A stretch of 64,000 nt of DNA from Microbacterium sp. LWH7-1.2 (GCF_038397755.1 NZ_CP151637.1:3162001-3226000), one strand, 5' to 3'; positions 17,949-28,928 are shown, counted from the stretch's first letter. Notes: generated from the sequence alone by a model not told the origin. A program made the numbers and translations.

Positions 17949-18012
17949 GAGGACGAGAGCCGGGATGAGGAGCGAATCGCGGGATCCGCTGCTCATCCCG
18001 GCTCTGATCCTC
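17949..18012. repeat. Intergenic long-arm inverted repeat
   Basis: Core arms GAGCCGGGATGAG (17957-17969) and CTCATCCCGGCTC (17992-18004) extend outwards imperfectly to about 21 bp. It lies between the glycosyltransferase and the small gene at 18045 and may serve as their shared terminator. Confidence 0.75.
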
Positions 18013-18044
18013 AGTTGAGGGAGGGGCTGGGGTGGCCGGCGCCG

Positions 18045-18161
18045 TCAGGGGAGGCGGGTGCGGTCGGTGGGAATCCGGCGGTAACCGTCGGAGTGGAGGG
18101 CGGCGATCGTCGATGCGAACGCCACCGCGGACAGGGCTGCGAGAAGAATCACCATGAACAT
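18045..18161 (-). CDS. Small single-pass membrane protein, 38 aa
   Basis: A 38-residue ORF with an N-terminal hydrophobic helix (MVILLAALSAVAFASTIAAL) and a basic C-terminal tail containing DGYRRIPTDR, a tail pattern common in short actinobacterial membrane proteins. ATG at 18161 has a TAGCGT -10 box 7 nt upstream, and a TGGCA half-site of the GlxA-region operator overlaps the start. It is divergent from the GlxA regulator, which may control it. The function is unknown. Confidence 0.65.
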   Translation of the reverse strand: MFMVILLAALSAVAFASTIAALHSDGYRRIPTDRTRLP

Positions 18162-18234
18162 GGCAGAAACGCTACGCTTGCGGGGGAACTGCCACGAGTG
18201 GCAGAATAGCCACACATCGTAGGAAAACTGCCAG
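18161..18234. promoter_or_regulatory. Candidate operator of the GlxA-type regulator
   Basis: A palindrome CTGCCAC-GA-GTGGCAG sits at 18189-18204, flanked by further half-sites TGGCAGAA at 18161 and AACTGCCAG near 18226. The TAGCGT box at 18169-18174 (minus strand) for the small membrane gene lies inside the cluster. This arrangement fits a regulator controlling itself and the divergent small gene. Confidence 0.6.
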
Positions 18235-18248
18235 TCGCGGAGGTTCGC

Positions 18249-19271
18249 ATGAAAACGGTGGCCTGCATCGTCACGGACGGCTTCGCGCCGTTCGAATTCG
18301 GAGTCGCGTGCGAGGCGTTCGGCCTCGACCGGTCCGACGACGGCATCCCCAACTTCGACTTCCGGGTGGTCACGCCCGACCCCGGCGTCGTGCAGTCCAA
18401 GATGGGCTTCTCGATCAACGTCGACGCGGACCTGTCCTTCGCCTACGAGGCCGATCTCGTCGTCGTGTCGCCGGTTCCCCACCAGTACTGGGGAAGCATC
18501 GACGAACGGGTGCTCGACGTGATCCGCGACGCGGTCGCCCGCGACGCGTGGGTGCTGAGCGTGTGCAGCGGCTCGTTCGTCGTCGCCGCCTCGGGTGTGC
18601 TCGACGGCCGCCGCGCGACGACGCACTGGATGTACGCGCAGAAGATGAAGGACATGTACCCGTCGATCGACGTCGACCCCGACGTGCTCTACGTGCAGGA
18701 CGGCCGCATCATCACGAGCGCCGGCACCGCGGCCGGGCTCGACGCCTGCCTGCACCTGCTGCGTCAGGAGCTCGGCGCCGAGCTCACCAACATCATCGCC
18801 CGCCGTATGGTCGTGCCCCCGCAGCGCGACGGCGGCCAAGCCCAGTTCATCGCGAACCCGCTGCCCGCCACGACGTCGCTCTCGCTCGCGCCGGTCACCG
18901 ACTGGATGCTCGACAACCTGCGCCTGGACCTCACCGTCGACCAGCTCGCGACGAAGGCGCACATGTCGCCGCGCACGTTCGCCCGCCGCTTCAAGGCCGA
19001 CTACGGCGCGACGCCCGCCGCCTGGCTCGCGCGTCAGCGGATCATCCACGCCCAGCGCCTGCTCGAGAAGACCGACCTCGGCCTCGACCGCATCGCCTAC
19101 GAGAGCGGGTTCGGTTCGGCGGCGGTGCTGCGCCAGAACTTCGCGCGCGTGCTCGGCACCACGCCGACGGCCTATCGCTCGCGCTTCGCCTGCAACCTCG
19201 ATGAGATGACGGATGCCTCGGCCTCCGTCGAAGTGGGGGCCGAGGCATCCGTCCTCGAATCCGTGGCGTAG
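18249..19271 (+). CDS. GlxA-family transcriptional regulator (DJ-1/PfpI + AraC HTH)
   Basis: 340-aa regulator. Residues 1-195 form a DJ-1/PfpI-like sensor domain (VACIVTDGFAPFEFGVACEAFG; SVCSGSFVVAASGVLDGRRATTHW), and residues ~215-315 carry an AraC double helix-turn-helix (LTVDQLATKAHMSPRTFARRFK; LDRIAYESGFGSAAVLRQNFAR). The ligand is unknown. The final ~21 residues are encoded by a GGATGC-type terminator hairpin that lies inside the reading frame. The operator-like palindromes upstream suggest autoregulation. Confidence 0.92.
   Translation: MKTVACIVTDGFAPFEFGVACEAFGLDRSDDGIPNFDFRVVTPDPGVVQSKMGFSINVDADLSFAYEADLVVVSPVPHQYWGSIDERVLDVIRDAVARDAWVLSVCSGSFVVAASGVLDGRRATTHWMYAQKMKDMYPSIDVDPDVLYVQDGRIITSAGTAAGLDACLHLLRQELGAELTNIIARRMVVPPQRDGGQAQFIANPLPATTSLSLAPVTDWMLDNLRLDLTVDQLATKAHMSPRTFARRFKADYGATPAAWLARQRIIHAQRLLEKTDLGLDRIAYESGFGSAAVLRQNFARVLGTTPTAYRSRFACNLDEMTDASASVEVGAEASVLESVA
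19209..19252. terminator. GGATGC-type hairpin inside the glxA-like 3-prime end
   Basis: Arms ACGGATGCCTCGGCC / GGCCGAGGCATCCGT with a 14-nt loop lie inside the coding region, ending 19 nt before its last base. They encode the last residues of the regulator while probably acting as its terminator. Confidence 0.7.
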
Positions 19272-19302
19272 GGGTCGCGGTTCGGGCGACCCCTACAGCG
19301 GG

Positions 19303-19713
19303 TCAGGCCTTCTTGGCGTCGATCTCGCGGCCGTGCACGGTGAGCGCGTAGATCACGAGGATGTCGACGGCGAGGAGCGCCAGCGACAGCCACGGCTGAA
19401 CCGAGATGAGCGTGATCTGGCCGATCGCGTTGATCGCGACGAGCACGATCGCGGTGATGCGGGCCCAGGTGGCGCCCAGGAGCAGGAAGATGCCGACGAG
19501 GATGAGCAGCGCGCCGGCGATCAGGTGCCACCAGCCCCAGCCCTGCACGTCGATCGAGAAGAGCGCCTCCTGCCCGAGGAAGTACGCGGTGTCGGGGCCG
19601 ATGAGGGCCTGGAGGCCGTGGAAAGCGTCGATGGTGCCGCCGACGATGAGCACGACGGCAGCGAAGACGCCCCATCCTGCCCATCCGGAGGTGTTCACGT
19701 CGGTGTTGGTCAT
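19303..19713 (-). CDS. DUF7144-type four-helix membrane protein
   Basis: 136-aa protein with four transmembrane helices, matching the actinobacterial DUF7144 family: GWAGWGVFAAVVLIVGG, FHGLQALIG, WGWWHLIAGALLILVGIFLLLGATWAR and a final helix with HGREIDAK. The function is unknown. ATG at 19713 was preferred over an in-frame upstream ATG at 19764 because the family begins just before the first helix. It is convergent with the GlxA gene and divergent from the SulP transporter. Confidence 0.85.
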   Translation of the reverse strand: MTNTDVNTSGWAGWGVFAAVVLIVGGTIDAFHGLQALIGPDTAYFLGQEALFSIDVQGWGWWHLIAGALLILVGIFLLLGATWARITAIVLVAINAIGQITLISVQPWLSLALLAVDILVIYALTVHGREIDAKKA

Positions 19714-19917
19714 GGCGAGGGTCCCTTCATGTCGGCCCGAGGGCCGTTCGATGTCGGGCGGCATCCCCCACCCGAGCGGGCCTGAGTCCCGCTAGGCGCC
19801 ACATTAGCCATCCTGGGAGAATCCTGGGAAGAGGTCGTCTCATGCAGGTCGTGTGAATTACGCGGAATGACTCCGCGGGTCGGGAAAGGAAGCAGCCGAC
19901 CGCATCCCGGCCTTCGC

Positions 19918-19923
19918 TAGCGT
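19918..19923 (+). promoter_or_regulatory. -10 element TAGCGT (decides SulP start)
   Basis: TAGCGT ends 6 nt before GTG 19930. The GTG at 19924 would directly abut the box and could not be on a normally initiated transcript. Confidence 0.5.
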
Positions 19924-19929
19924 GTGACC

Positions 19930-21594
19930 GTGGGGTTCGATCCGAGATCGTGGTTCTCCCGTAAGACGCTGCGCACAGACGCCGTCGCGGGCGTGATCCT
20001 CGGTGTCGAGGCGGTGCCGGACGGTCTCGCGGCCGGTCTCCTCGCCGGGGTGAACCCGCTCGCCGGCCTCTACGGCTACCTCTTCGGCATGGTCGGCGCG
20101 GCCGTGCTCACCAGCAGCGCGTTCATGGCCGTGCAGGCGACGAGCGCGATGGCGCTCGTCGTCTCGGACGCGGGGCTCGACACGCTCCCCGATCCCGACC
20201 GCGGACTCTTCACGCTCGCCATCCTGACCGGCATCATCATGGTCATCGCCGGCCTGCTGAAGGGCGGCCGGCTCATCAGCTTCGTGCCGACCGCCGTCAT
20301 GACGGGGTTCGTCACGGCGATCGGCGTCAACATCATCCTGGGCCAGCTGTCGAACTTCACCGGGTACCAGGCGCAGGGGGCGAATCGGCTGCTCAAGACC
20401 ATCGACGTCCTCGTGCACGTCGGGCAGTGGAACATCCCGTCGCTCGTGGTCGGCGCGATCGCGATCCTCGTCATCGTGGTGCTCCTGCCGACCCGGGTGG
20501 GCAGCATGGGCCTCGTCATCGCCGTCGTCGGGGGCTCGGCGTGCGCGGTGCTGCTGAACCTCTGGGTGCCGAACTCCGTCCTGCTGCTGCGCGACATCGT
20601 GGACGTGCCGCGCGGCCTGCCCGCGCCGGTGCTGCCCAGCATCGCCGACGTGCCGACGCTCGTCATCCCCGCGCTGTCGCTGACGTTCATCGGCCTCGTG
20701 CAGGGTGCGGCGGTGTCGGCCGGGATCCCGACCGCCGACGGCAGGCGCGCGGACGCGAACCGCGACTTCATGGGGCAGGGGCTCGGCAACGTCGTGTCGG
20801 GCGTCTTCCAGGGCATGCCGGTCGGCGGGTCGATGTCGGGATCCTCGCTCATCGTGCAGGCGGGGGCGAAGACCCGGCTCTCGCTCTTCGTCGCCGGGGC
20901 CGTCATGGCGGTCGTCGTGTTCCTCCTGGCGGACGTCGTCGCCTTCGTGGCGATGCCGGCGCTCGCGGGCCTGCTCATCGTCGTGGGATGGCGTGCCATC
21001 AAGCCCAGTCGCGTGTACTCGGTCATGAGATCCGGGCCCCTCCCGACGACGATCATGGCGGTCACCTTCGGGCTGACACTGATCATCCCGCTGCAGTTCG
21101 CGGTGCTCGTCGGCGTCGGCCTCGGCGTCATCCTGTACGTCGCCGAGCAGTCCAACAGCGTGCGCGTGCGGGCGGTGCACCTCGCGGACGACGGCCGCAT
21201 GCGCGAGAGCGACCCGCCGGCCGTCGTCCCGCCGGGGGAGGTGCTCGTGCTGCAGCCCTACGGCAGCCTCTTCTTCGCCAGCGCGCCGGTGTTCGAGCGG
21301 CAGCTGCCCGACGTGAGCCGCCAATCGAGTGGCTCAGTCGTCATCGTGCGCCTGCGGGGCACCGACGAGATCGGGCTCTCGCACGTCGAGGTGCTGCGCC
21401 GGTTCGCAGCCCAGTTGCGCGACGCCGACTCGACGCTGAAGGTCGTCGCGACCGAGGACCGCGTCATCTCGCAGCTCGACGCCGGCGGGCTCACCGCCGA
21501 CATCGGCGTCGACAACGTCTACCGCGGCACGGAATGGGTGGGCGAGGGACTGCGCCGCGCCTACGCCGACGCCCGCGCGGAGATCACGGGCTAG
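19930..21594 (+). CDS. SulP-family anion transporter with STAS domain
   Basis: ~554-aa inorganic anion transporter (sulfate, bicarbonate or another anion). Ten or more transmembrane helices occupy residues ~15-400, including the SulP signatures [20 protein letters not shown] and [22 protein letters not shown]-terminal cytoplasmic STAS domain follows (~430-545; [19 protein letters not shown]). GTG 19930 is chosen from the TAGCGT spacing; GTG 19924 is the alternative. No carbonic anhydrase or sulfate-assimilation genes are adjacent, so the substrate is unassigned. Confidence 0.9.
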   Translation: MGFDPRSWFSRKTLRTDAVAGVILGVEAVPDGLAAGLLAGVNPLAGLYGYLFGMVGAAVLTSSAFMAVQATSAMALVVSDAGLDTLPDPDRGLFTLAILTGIIMVIAGLLKGGRLISFVPTAVMTGFVTAIGVNIILGQLSNFTGYQAQGANRLLKTIDVLVHVGQWNIPSLVVGAIAILVIVVLLPTRVGSMGLVIAVVGGSACAVLLNLWVPNSVLLLRDIVDVPRGLPAPVLPSIADVPTLVIPALSLTFIGLVQGAAVSAGIPTADGRRADANRDFMGQGLGNVVSGVFQGMPVGGSMSGSSLIVQAGAKTRLSLFVAGAVMAVVVFLLADVVAFVAMPALAGLLIVVGWRAIKPSRVYSVMRSGPLPTTIMAVTFGLTLIIPLQFAVLVGVGLGVILYVAEQSNSVRVRAVHLADDGRMRESDPPAVVPPGEVLVLQPYGSLFFASAPVFERQLPDVSRQSSGSVVIVRLRGTDEIGLSHVEVLRRFAAQLRDADSTLKVVATEDRVISQLDAGGLTADIGVDNVYRGTEWVGEGLRRAYADARAEITG

Positions 21595-21601
21595 TGCCGC
21601 A

Positions 21602-21649
21602 TTGCTCGTTGAGCGGCTCGCTGGTAAACTTGAGCCATGACGACTCAAC
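21602..21649 (+). promoter_or_regulatory. clpB promoter with HAIR (HspR) operator
   Basis: A -35-like TTGCTC (21602) and TAAACT (21625) are 17 bp apart. Overlapping the -10 is CTTGAGC-N7-ACTCAAC (21629-21649), close to the HspR HAIR consensus CTTGAGT-N7-ACTCAAG. This indicates repression by HspR and heat induction. Confidence 0.8.
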
Positions 21650-21688
21650 TTTGACGAAGAGTTGAGGTCCACAGATTTCAGGAGACAG

Positions 21689-23902
<2,214 letters not shown>

Positions 23903-23954
23903 CGCCCCAGTGGTGCCCGGATTGCGCCGCTGTCGCCCCTGTCCGCGAGCCCAG

Positions 23955-24026
23955 GGTCACCGAAACACGGGTCCGTCGTGCGACACGCCGGCGCCCAGCA
24001 TCCGTCACCGGCGTGTCAGCGTGACC
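23955..24026. repeat. Nested intergenic inverted repeat
   Basis: Inner arms GACACGCCGG (23982) and CCGGCGTGTC (24008), outer arms GGTCAC (23955) and GTGACC (24021). It is one of the long-arm intergenic palindromes and lies downstream of clpB, before the GGATGC hairpin. Confidence 0.6.
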
Positions 24027-24058
24027 GCCCCGTCTTTCCGCGCATCGAGCGGGAGGGG

Positions 24059-24097
24059 ACGGATGCCTCGACCGCGCGTGGCGGTCGAGGCATCCGT
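24059..24097. terminator. GGATGC-type hairpin terminator
   Basis: ACGGATGCCTCGACC / GGTCGAGGCATCCGT, 9-nt loop, followed by TT. It is shared by the convergent clpB and nitroreductase genes. Confidence 0.8.
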
Positions 24098-24116
24098 TTC
24101 GTGTGATCGGGGTGGC

Positions 24117-24698
24117 TCAGTCGTTCACGAGCACCGAGTCGGCGGCGGGGCGGCGCACGCGCGGGGCGTTCTCGCGGGACTGCAGCTCTTCCGAGGCGAG
24201 GCGGATGTCGCCGAGCTCGCCGATCGCCATGACGGTGACGGGGGTGAAGTCGGCGCTGAGGTCGAAGCCGGCGGAGATCGCCTCGGGGTCGAAGCCGCCC
24301 ATCTGATGGGTCGACAGGCCGTCGGCGTGCGCCTGCACGGTGAAGTGCGCGGCGACCTGGCCGGTGTCGTACTGCGCCCAGCGCATGGGCTCGCCGTCGC
24401 GCGTGGTCTCGGCGACGAACACGACCAGGGCGGCGGCGTCGCCCGCCCACGCGCTGTTGAAGCCGGCGAGCGAGCCGAGCACGGTCGCGTGCGCGGCCGA
24501 ACCGCGGCGGGCGACGATGACGCGCCACGCCTGCGTGTTGGCGGCGGTCGGCGTCCAGCGGGCGGCCTCGAGCGCGCTCGCCAGGGCGGCCTCGTCGATG
24601 ACGGACTCGCGGTCGAAGATGCGAGTGCTCCAGCGCTCGGCGAGCACGTCGATGATCGGCGCGTCGGTCTCGGCGGTGCGGGCGGTGAGAGTGGACAT
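24117..24698 (-). CDS. Nitroreductase-family FMN oxidoreductase
   Basis: 193-aa flavoprotein of the nitroreductase family, an NAD(P)H-dependent two-electron reductase of nitroaromatics or quinones. Typical segments are RWSTRIFDRESVIDEAAL, ARWTPTAANTQAWRVIVA, GDAAALVVFVAE and a C-terminal FTPVTVMAIGELGD. The length is normal. A palindrome ATCCATG-N6-CATGGAT lies 50 bp upstream and could be its operator. The physiological substrate is unknown; quinone reduction would fit the nearby phenolic-lipid operon, but this is speculation. Confidence 0.88.
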   Translation of the reverse strand: MSTLTARTAETDAPIIDVLAERWSTRIFDRESVIDEAALASALEAARWTPTAANTQAWRVIVARRGSAAHATVLGSLAGFNSAWAGDAAALVVFVAETTRDGEPMRWAQYDTGQVAAHFTVQAHADGLSTHQMGGFDPEAISAGFDLSADFTPVTVMAIGELGDIRLASEELQSRENAPRVRRPAADSVLVND

Positions 24699-24747
24699 GG
24701 TGCTCCTCTGGGGTCGAGCGATATCTGCCGGGACCCCGTCGGCCCAA

Positions 24748-24767
24748 ATCCATGCAACGACATGGAT
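24748..24767. promoter_or_regulatory. Palindromic operator candidate
   Basis: Perfect ATCCATG-CAACGA-CATGGAT in the divergent region between the nitroreductase and UbiA genes. The spacing suits a dimeric regulator, which is not identified here. Confidence 0.55.
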
Positions 24768-24827
24768 CCGGGAACATTTCCGCGATGTCCTCGCGCGTCG
24801 CAGGGCGGGCCGTGAGAGCATCGACCC

Positions 24828-25670
24828 GTGCGCACCGTCCGGGCCCTGTGGGGCTCCTCGCATCCGGGGCCGACGCTCGTCGTGACCGCGCTGGCGCTCG
24901 CGCTCGGCGTGGCGACCGGGCTCGAGGCGTGGCGGCTCGCTCTGCTGACGCTGTCGGTCTTCGCCGGGCAGCTGTCGGTCGGGATCTCGAACGACGCGCT
25001 CGACGCGGCGCGCGATCGTGCGGTGGGGCGAACAGACAAGCCGATCGCCCGCGGTGAGGTGCCGGTGCGGGTCGCCTGGGATGCCGCCCTCGGTCTGCTG
25101 GCGCTGGCTCTGCTGCTCTCGGCGCCGTTGGGATGGCGGATGCTGGCGGCCCACGCCCTGACGCTCGGCTCGGCATGGTCCTACAACGCGGGTCTGAAGT
25201 CGACGCCGTGGTCGATCGCGCCCTTCCTCGTGAGCTTCGGGATCTTCCCGTCGCTCGCGACGCTGTCAGCGCCCGATCCCGCGTTCGCCGCGTGGTGGGC
25301 ATGGATCGCCGGCGCCTCGCTCGGCGCCGCCGTGCACCTCACGAACGTGCTTCCCGACCTCGACGACGACGCCCGCACCGGCGTCCGCGGGCTTCCGCAT
25401 CGGCTGGGCCCGCGGGTGTCGGCGATCGTCGCCGCCTTCGCCGTCGTGGGCGGTGCGGTCGCGGTGCTGCTCGGCGCCGCGGGAGGAGACCTCGCGGCGG
25501 CGTCACCGGTGTCGTGGATCTTCTTCGGCGCGGTGGTCGCCGTGGCGGCGGTGACCGCGTGGCGCGCGATCGCGAGACCGCCGACGCGTGCGCTGTTCCG
25601 GCTGGTCATGCTGGCCGCGCTGCTCCTCGCGGCTCAGCTCGTGGCGTCGGGCAGCGCTTTCGTCGCCTGA
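24828..25670 (+). CDS. UbiA-family prenyltransferase
   Basis: 280-aa integral membrane prenyltransferase with about eight to nine helices. It contains both Asp-rich motifs: NDALDAARD (N55-D63), followed by VGRTDKPIARG, and DLDDDARTG near residue 177, which bind Mg-diphosphate of the prenyl donor. Family members prenylate aromatic rings (quinones, phenols) or heme. It is convergent with a type III PKS operon, so its aromatic acceptor may be a product of that operon (inference). GTG start at 24828. Confidence 0.85.
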   Translation: MRTVRALWGSSHPGPTLVVTALALALGVATGLEAWRLALLTLSVFAGQLSVGISNDALDAARDRAVGRTDKPIARGEVPVRVAWDAALGLLALALLLSAPLGWRMLAAHALTLGSAWSYNAGLKSTPWSIAPFLVSFGIFPSLATLSAPDPAFAAWWAWIAGASLGAAVHLTNVLPDLDDDARTGVRGLPHRLGPRVSAIVAAFAVVGGAVAVLLGAAGGDLAAASPVSWIFFGAVVAVAAVTAWRAIARPPTRALFRLVMLAALLLAAQLVASGSAFVA

Positions 25671-25686
25671 GCCGTCGGTGCAGAGT

Positions 25687-25757
25687 GGCGAGAAACCATC
25701 ATCCCGCTGAGAAACCGCGGGGTTCACGGTTTCTCGCCGCGATCGTGGTTTCTGGCC
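25687..25757. repeat. Intergenic GAGAAACC inverted-repeat cluster
   Basis: GGCGAGAAACC (25687-25697) pairs with GGTTTCTCGCC (25728-25738). A further GAGAAACC (25709) and GGTTTCTGGCC (25747) make four half-sites. It lies between the convergent UbiA and FAD-oxidoreductase genes. It could be a terminator or a mobile palindromic element. Confidence 0.7.
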
Positions 25758-25842
25758 GCGCGTGGTTCCGGGGCCGCACGCGGTGCTGGGGCCGTGCGCC
25801 CCAGGGGGACGCCAGGCGCCCCAAACCCCGGACAACGCCGGG

Positions 25843-26976
25843 TCAGGCGTCGACGTCGAAGCCCATCGAGTACGCGCGGGCGAAGAGCCGGGCCGACGGG
25901 CCGGTGAGCATCCCGCGCACCGCCGTGCGCCGCAGCACATCGCCGCGGCCGCTCGGCCTGCCGAGCGAGGTGTTCACGCTCGCGAGCGCGGCCGCGCGTC
26001 GCGCCGACTGCACACGACGTGCTTCCCACCGCAGCAGCCCGAGGTCGGGCGCCGTGCCGGTGCGCACCCAGGAGGCCAGGAGCGGCGCCAGCGTCACCGC
26101 GTCGAGAAGGCCGAGGTTCATGCCCTGCCCGCCGATGGGACTGACCTCGTGAGCGGTGTCTCCGATCGCCAACACGCGGCCGTTCCGAAGCCGGGGCGCC
26201 ACGATGCGCCGCACGCCGAACGACGTCGCCGTCGACACCGCCTCGGCCGCCGCCTCCTCCCCGCGGCGCGCGAGCGCGTTGCGCAGCCGCCGCGCGCGTG
26301 CGTCCGGCTCGTCGTCGGAGCCCGGTGCGTCCCAGGCGACGAACCGGCGGCGGCCGCCGGGCAGCGGGAAGGACTCCAGCACGCCGTCGGGATCGAGGTG
26401 GATCACCGCGAGTTCGTCGTCGGAGGCGGTGGCGGCATCCGTCATCAGATATCGGTCGCGATAGTCGCGCGCCGGCACGGCGCCGGAGCGATAGACGAGG
26501 TCGCGTGCTGCGCCGCCGCCCGCGACGACGACGATGCGGCTCTCGGACTCGATCGGACGGCCGAGCAGACCCGCCCGCACCACGACCGAATCCCGGCGCG
26601 GGATGACCGCGAGCACGTAGGCGCCGCGCAGCGGCGGCGGCGCTGCGGCGCCGAGCACGGACTCGGTGGTCGTCTGCGGAAGCGTCGCCACGAACGGGAA
26701 GCGGGCCGACAGCACGTCGAAGTGCACGGTTCCGAGCACACGGCCTCGCGACCGGGCTTCGCCCCGTCGCACGCGCACCGCCCCGGCGAGCAGACGGTCC
26801 GTGAGGCCAGATGGTTCGAGAGCGGCCAGGACGGGGGAGTGGATGCCGATGGCCCTGGTGCCGTCGCCGACAGCGGGTCGCCGCTCCAGGAGCTCGACGT
26901 CGACTCCGTGGCGGGCGAGCTCGCCGGCGAGCAGCATCCCGACCGGCCCGGCGCCGACGACGGTGACGTCACGCAC
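25843..26976 (-). CDS. FAD-dependent aromatic hydroxylase/oxidoreductase (SrsC-like)
   Basis: 377-aa flavoprotein monooxygenase-like enzyme. It has an N-terminal Rossmann motif VVGAGPVGMLLAGELARHG, the glycine-rich second FAD motif VLAIGDTAHEVSPIGGQGMNLGLLDA near residue 285, and a hydrophobic C-terminal helix. It overlaps the methyltransferase gene by 8 bp (GTG at 26976) and ends a PKS-methyltransferase-FAD operon. The same gene trio in Streptomyces griseus (srsA-srsB-srsC) makes methylated alkylresorcinols and alkylquinones, where the flavoprotein hydroxylates the ring. Confidence 0.85.
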   Translation of the reverse strand: MRDVTVVGAGPVGMLLAGELARHGVDVELLERRPAVGDGTRAIGIHSPVLAALEPSGLTDRLLAGAVRVRRGEARSRGRVLGTVHFDVLSARFPFVATLPQTTTESVLGAAAPPPLRGAYVLAVIPRRDSVVVRAGLLGRPIESESRIVVVAGGGAARDLVYRSGAVPARDYRDRYLMTDAATASDDELAVIHLDPDGVLESFPLPGGRRRFVAWDAPGSDDEPDARARRLRNALARRGEEAAAEAVSTATSFGVRRIVAPRLRNGRVLAIGDTAHEVSPIGGQGMNLGLLDAVTLAPLLASWVRTGTAPDLGLLRWEARRVQSARRAAALASVNTSLGRPSGRGDVLRRTAVRGMLTGPSARLFARAYSMGFDVDA

Positions 26977-27673
26977 GACCGCGCCCCACGGCGAGGATGC
27001 GGAAGGGCACCGGCGTCTGCACCGTCCACGCGCCTGGGCGACCGGCCTCGAGCGCTGCCGCGAGCTCGGAGCGGGTGTAGCTGCGGCGGATCGATCGGAG
27101 GCCGTCGGTGCGCAGGAACGTGCCGCGCTGAAAGGGCGTGATGCCCACGGCGTAGAGCCCGTAGGCCAGCCGCGAACGCGCGATGTCGCTGTGCAGCACG
27201 ATGCCGCGGGAGAGGGCGCGCGACTCGTCGGCGAACGCGGGAAGCTCGTCGCCGAGGTGGTGGAGCACGTGGTTCGACAGCACTGCGTCGTACGTGCGTC
27301 CTTCGCGGACGAGGGTGGCGGCATCCGCCTCCCGGAAGCTCGCCCCGCCGATCGGCGGGCGCGCCAGGGCGACCTCGAGGGCCCGCGGGTCGGGGTCGAT
27401 GCCGGTCCACGTCACCTCGAGCCCGTCGCGCCGGGCGGCCGCGGCGAGGCGGGCGACGAGGTCTCCGCCTCCGGCCCCGATGTCGAGGACGTGCGCCGGT
27501 CGTCCGAGCGAGGTCAGGTGCGGGCGCAGCCGCGTGCGGTACACGACGCCCCAGCCCGATACGAGGCGGTTGACCGTGCCGAACCGCCGCAGCGTGGCAC
27601 GGAGCGCGTCCGGATCGCAGTCCGGATCGTCCATGAGCTCGGCGAGCCGGTCGTCGCGGACGGCGAGGCTCAT
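26969..27673 (-). CDS. Class I SAM-dependent methyltransferase
   Basis: 234-aa methyltransferase with the SAM-binding motif I VLDIGAGGGD (~residues 62-71), an acidic motif II region (WTGIDPDPRAL), and a post-motif YDAVLSNHVLHHLGDEL. It is placed between a type III PKS and a flavoprotein in a coupled operon (16 bp and -8 bp), so it probably methylates the polyketide-derived phenol or quinone. The substrate is inferred from context. Confidence 0.87.
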   Translation of the reverse strand: MSLAVRDDRLAELMDDPDCDPDALRATLRRFGTVNRLVSGWGVVYRTRLRPHLTSLGRPAHVLDIGAGGGDLVARLAAAARRDGLEVTWTGIDPDPRALEVALARPPIGGASFREADAATLVREGRTYDAVLSNHVLHHLGDELPAFADESRALSRGIVLHSDIARSRLAYGLYAVGITPFQRGTFLRTDGLRSIRRSYTRSELAAALEAGRPGAWTVQTPVPFRILAVGRGRA

Positions 27674-27689
27674 GCCGGCACCGCCGCCC

Positions 27690-28844
27690 TCACGCGGAGG
27701 CCGCCAGGGCGAGGTCGACGTCGTCGGCGTTCGCGACCGCCGGGCGGCGACGGGTCATGAGCGCCGACTCGACGGTGAGCCCCGGACCGAAGGCGAGGCC
27801 GGCGACGCGCGCGCCGTCGCGGACGTCGTCGTCGCGCAGCAGCGACGCGAGGATGAAGAGGATCGTCGCGCTCGACATGTTCCCGAAGTCGCGCAGCACC
27901 GCGCGCGATGCCGCGAGGGCGTCGGGCGGGAGGTCGAGACCGGCCTCGACGCGGTCGAGCACGCTGCGCCCGCCGGGATGCACCGCCCAGACCTCGGGGG
28001 CGGCGTCGTCGCCCAGGAAGCGGCCGACCGCGCCCTGGATCTCCCGGCCGATGATGCGCGGCACCTCGGCCGAGAGGATCATCTCGAACCCGTTGTCGCC
28101 GATCGTCCAGACCATGTCGGTCTCGCCCTCGTCGGTGAGGGCGGTGCCGAACCTGTCGAGGTCGAGTCCGCCGGGGCGCCCGGCGGACGGATCGGCGGTG
28201 ACGATCGCGGCCGCGGCGCCGTCGGCGAAGACGGATGCTGCGACGATCTGCTGCGGATCGTTGGAGGAACGCAGGTGCAGTGTGCAGAGTTCGGTGCACA
28301 CGACGAGCACGACGGCGTCCGGTCTCGACGCAGCGAGTGCCGCGGCGACGCGCAGCGCGGGCAGCGCCGCGGCGCACCCGATGAAGCCGAGGTGGCACCG
28401 CTCGACGGTCGGGCGCAGCCCGAGATCGCGCACGAGGCGGTAATCCGGACCCGGTGCGAACAGCCCCGTGCAGGAGACGGTCACCACGTGGGTCACCGCG
28501 GAGGGATCGATTCCCCCGTCGGTCAGTGCGGCGCGCGCGGCGGCGGCGGTGAGTTCGGGTGCCGCCGCGATGTAGCGCTCGTTGCGCGGCCCGGTCGTGG
28601 GGGAGAGCAGCCGCCCCTCGGCGTCGACGAAGGCGGCGGTGGAGGGTGCCGAGGGCGGCCCGGCCGCGAACTCCGTCAGCACCGTGTGTCGCTGTGCGAT
28701 CGCCGACCCGTCGAACACCGCGTGGATCTGTCGCCGGGCGAGACGGTCAGCCCCCTCCTGCGCCGCGAAGATGTCGCGCGCGACCTCCTGCGCGATGCGC
28801 GTGGGCGGAACAGCTGTGCCGATCGAGACGATGCGGGCCGTCAT
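27690..28844 (-). CDS. Type III polyketide synthase
   Basis: 384-aa chalcone/stilbene-synthase-fold enzyme that extends acyl-CoA starters with malonyl-CoA. The catalytic triad is intact: C125 (TVSCTGLFAPGPD), H289 (WAVHPGG) and N322 (DFGNMSSATILF). It heads the operon PKS-methyltransferase-FAD oxidoreductase. Bacterial homologues make alkylresorcinols, alkylpyrones or tetrahydroxynaphthalene; the operon partners favour phenolic lipids or quinones. ATG 28844 follows a TAGGTT box. The leading extension encoded upstream crosses the GGATGC hairpin and is rejected. Confidence 0.93.
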   Translation of the reverse strand: MTARIVSIGTAVPPTRIAQEVARDIFAAQEGADRLARRQIHAVFDGSAIAQRHTVLTEFAAGPPSAPSTAAFVDAEGRLLSPTTGPRNERYIAAAPELTAAAARAALTDGGIDPSAVTHVVTVSCTGLFAPGPDYRLVRDLGLRPTVERCHLGFIGCAAALPALRVAAALAASRPDAVVLVVCTELCTLHLRSSNDPQQIVAASVFADGAAAAIVTADPSAGRPGGLDLDRFGTALTDEGETDMVWTIGDNGFEMILSAEVPRIIGREIQGAVGRFLGDDAAPEVWAVHPGGRSVLDRVEAGLDLPPDALAASRAVLRDFGNMSSATILFILASLLRDDDVRDGARVAGLAFGPGLTVESALMTRRRPAVANADDVDLALAASA

Positions 28845-28928
28845 GGAGCAACCTAAGCATGCTCGCACCCCGAAGAGCACGACCTTGCCGGAATCCGAGG
28901 TGTCGGGTATCGCGGGGCGACCGGGGAC

